DNA from: an uncultured Roseivirga sp.
GTDB lineage: Bacteria; Bacteroidota; Bacteroidia; Cytophagales; Cyclobacteriaceae
Length of the DNA stretch: 64,000 nucleotides
Assembly: GCA_947493005.1 (NCBI GenBank)
Contig: CANLOY010000008.1
Coordinates: 1 to 64,000 of the forward strand
Direction: 5' to 3'
Below, piece after piece: positions 62,473 through 64,000 of the stretch (positions are counted from its first letter, which is position 1; each line of letters starts with the position of its first letter). The notes beneath the pieces are model-generated. The model searched no databases. It worked only from the letters and a program-made list of their open reading frames with translations, and was not told the DNA's origin. A program made the position numbers and the translations under genes.

Positions 62473-63335
62473 GCTTCTGAGTAATCGTAAAAGCCCATAC
62501 CAGATTTTCTACCATGATGTCCGGCATCAACCTTTTGTTGTTGGATTCTTGATGGTCTGAATTTTCCATCCTGATTGAACGCGTTAAACATGGACTCAGT
62601 TACTGAATAATTGGTATCAACACCTATTAAATCCATTAGTCTGAAAGGCCCCATCCGAAAACCTGAAGACTGAATGAGTTTATCAATGCCATCAACATCG
62701 CTGACTCCTTCTTCAAGTATTTTCAACCCTTCTACATAAAAGTGTCTTGCCACTCTATTGACAATAAACCCAGGTGCATCTTTTGCCATTACCGGCACTT
62801 TACCTAGCTTTTTCGCTAGCTCTGAAATTGTTGTTGCTATACTTTCATCAGTTGAGGCACCAGAAATTACTTCAACAAGCTTCATTATGTGTGCAGGGTT
62901 GAAGAAATGCATACCCACAAATCTCTCAGGGTATTTTAATCCCGATGCAATTCTTGTTATAGGTATTGAAGACGTATTTGTCGCCAAAATTGCCTCCTTA
63001 CTATTCAATTGTTCCAGCCTGGAAAAAAGGTCTCTTTTGATGTCTAGTTTTTCAACAATGGCTTCAATTACTACATCAGCCACAAGAGACGCATCATTAC
63101 AAGTGAACGAAATACGATTAAGCGCAAGTTCTTTATCTTCTGCTGTAAGCTTACCTCGCTCTATTCCTTTGGATAGATTTTTAGAAATGATTTCGGAAGC
63201 TCGATCTAAAACCTCTTTCTTTAAATCAAACAGTATGACATCATAACCAGCTAAGGCACATATTTGCGCAATTCCCTGCCCCATGGTACCCGCACCAACG
63301 ACTCCAATTTTGGATATCTCTTCTAAAGTCATCAA
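62469..63335 (-). CDS. 3-hydroxyacyl-CoA (3-hydroxybutyryl-CoA) dehydrogenase
   Basis: A 288-residue NAD-dependent dehydrogenase. The N-terminal [18 protein letters not shown] (about 13-30) binds [14 protein letters not shown] is the mid motif, and the catalytic His lies in [19 protein letters not shown] (about 139-157). The C-terminal [19 protein letters not shown] and [11 protein letters not shown] complete it. It oxidises 3-hydroxyacyl-CoA, probably in beta-oxidation or butanoate metabolism. It overlaps pheS by 4 nt and the convergent moxR by 4 nt. Confidence 0.95.
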   Translation of the reverse strand: MMTLEEISKIGVVGAGTMGQGIAQICALAGYDVILFDLKKEVLDRASEIISKNLSKGIERGKLTAEDKELALNRISFTCNDASLVADVVIEAIVEKLDIKRDLFSRLEQLNSKEAILATNTSSIPITRIASGLKYPERFVGMHFFNPAHIMKLVEVISGASTDESIATTISELAKKLGKVPVMAKDAPGFIVNRVARHFYVEGLKILEEGVSDVDGIDKLIQSSGFRMGPFRLMDLIGVDTNYSVTESMFNAFNQDGKFRPSRIQQQKVDAGHHGRKSGMGFYDYSEA

Positions 63336-64000
63336 AGTGAATTAAACTGTTTTAAAAACCTGATATCGTTTTCTGTGAATAGCCTTAAATCCTTGATCCC
63401 GTACCTCAACATGGTTATCCTTTCGATTCCCATTCCAAAAGCAAAACCAGAATAGATATTAGAGTCAATTCCACAATTCTCAAGCACATTGGGGTCAACC
63501 ATTCCTGCACCACCAATTTCAACCCAACCAGTATACTTGCAAATATTACAGCCATCACCATGACATATCTGACATGAAATGTCTATCTCTGCACTTGGCT
63601 CAGTAAAAGGAAAATATGATGGTCTAAATCGAATCTTTGTATCGCCAGCAAACATCTCCTTCACAAAATGGTATAACGTCTGTTTCAAGTCAGCAAAAGA
63701 AACTCCTTTATCAATATAGAGTCCTTCCATTTGATGGAAAACACAATGTGCCCGGGCAGAAATAGCTTCGTTTCGAAAAACCCTACCAGGAGATAAAGTC
63801 CGTATTGGTGGTTTTTCGTTTTCCATTACTCTTATCTGAACGCTGGAAGTATGAGTTCTTAATGCTATATCAGGATTCTTTTCAATAAAGAAAGTATCCT
63901 GCATTTCGCGGGCTGGGTGATTCTCAGGGAAATTAAGTGCAGTAAAGTTGTGCCAGTCATCTTCAATCTCAGGACCCGAAGAAACGTTGAAACCTATCCG
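63332..64000 (-). CDS. pheS: Phenylalanyl-tRNA synthetase alpha subunit (5' partial)
   Basis: The C-terminal 222 residues of PheS run to the window edge with the reading frame open to base 64000. Motifs visible are [11 protein letters not shown] and [40 protein letters not shown] (motif 2), [13 protein letters not shown] and the C-terminal [18 protein letters not shown] (motif 3). A Cys-rich insert [17 protein letters not shown] (about 143-159 of this fragment) could bind zinc, as in some bacterial PheS. The first codons lie outside the window. Confidence 0.96.
   Translation of the reverse strand, partial: RIGFNVSSGPEIEDDWHNFTALNFPENHPAREMQDTFFIEKNPDIALRTHTSSVQIRVMENEKPPIRTLSPGRVFRNEAISARAHCVFHQMEGLYIDKGVSFADLKQTLYHFVKEMFAGDTKIRFRPSYFPFTEPSAEIDISCQICHGDGCNICKYTGWVEIGGAGMVDPNVLENCGIDSNIYSGFAFGMGIERITMLRYGIKDLRLFTENDIRFLKQFNSL

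Noticed and set aside
62758-63246. 162-residue plus-strand frame antisense to the hydroxyacyl-CoA dehydrogenase
   Set aside because: The minus-strand gene carries the NAD and catalytic motifs, and the antisense frame shows no domain.

Overview
The window looks like chromosomal DNA of a member of the Bacteroidota, most likely a marine Cytophagales bacterium of the Roseivirga/Fulvivirga type. This is inferred from protein style: a TonB-dependent receptor beside a vitamin B12 ABC importer, DUF3857 transglutaminase-like proteins, 6-bladed beta-propeller lipoproteins, CHAT-TPR proteins, a MORN-FKBP protein, parvulin clusters, AT-rich DNA, weak Shine-Dalgarno sites and a tRNA gene without encoded CCA. 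I saw no prophage, insertion sequence, rRNA or CRISPR array.

Layout. 1-7.3 kb: YbjQ-like protein, a decayed cupin copy, a CHAT-TPR protease-like protein convergent with an ECF sigma factor/membrane TPR pair, a secreted Gly-rich protein, an intact cupin and a YceI protein. 7.4-11.2 kb: sugar kinase, nucleotidyltransferase and Na+/solute symporter, probably a sugar salvage set. 11.4-13.1 kb: PIN-PhoH protein and a small membrane protein. 13.1-15.5 kb: three tandem paralogous acidic membrane or secreted proteins, each behind a sigma54-type -24/-12 promoter with upstream half-sites at fixed distance. 15.5-17.8 kb: serine hydrolase and a DUF547 lipoprotein. 17.8-27.4 kb: a ten-gene minus-strand cobalamin operon behind a B12 riboswitch (btuF-like, btuC-like, btuD-like, TonB receptor, two Dph6-like ATP-PPases, cobU, cobT, cobS, cobC).

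27.5-41 kb: MORN-FKBP isomerase, tRNA-Arg, hflX, a surface-sugar/housekeeping run (rfbC, a CpsB-type phosphatase, an epimerase, TPR protein, ComA-like, DUF368, aroE), three minus-strand exported proteins and an SdpR/SdpI pair. 41-50.1 kb: uvrB, three tandem DUF3857 proteins of which two have lost catalytic residues, superoxide dismutase and tadA. 50.5-52.6 kb: a short Cys-containing secreted peptide, a beta-propeller lipoprotein and a membrane-anchored thioredoxin-like protein, which resembles a Bacteroidota secreted-peptide cassette. 52.7-64 kb: aspS, an RsbU/RsbV/RsbW-type partner-switching module, three periplasmic folding proteins, moxR, a 3-hydroxyacyl-CoA dehydrogenase and the 3' part of pheS.

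The best candidates for undescribed biology are the sigma54-controlled tandem family (13.1-15.5 kb), the Cys-peptide/propeller/thioredoxin cassette (50.5-52.6 kb), the CHAT/ECF locus bracketed by a cupin pseudogene and its intact paralogue (0.5-6.7 kb), and the paired Dph6-like enzymes in the B12 operon.
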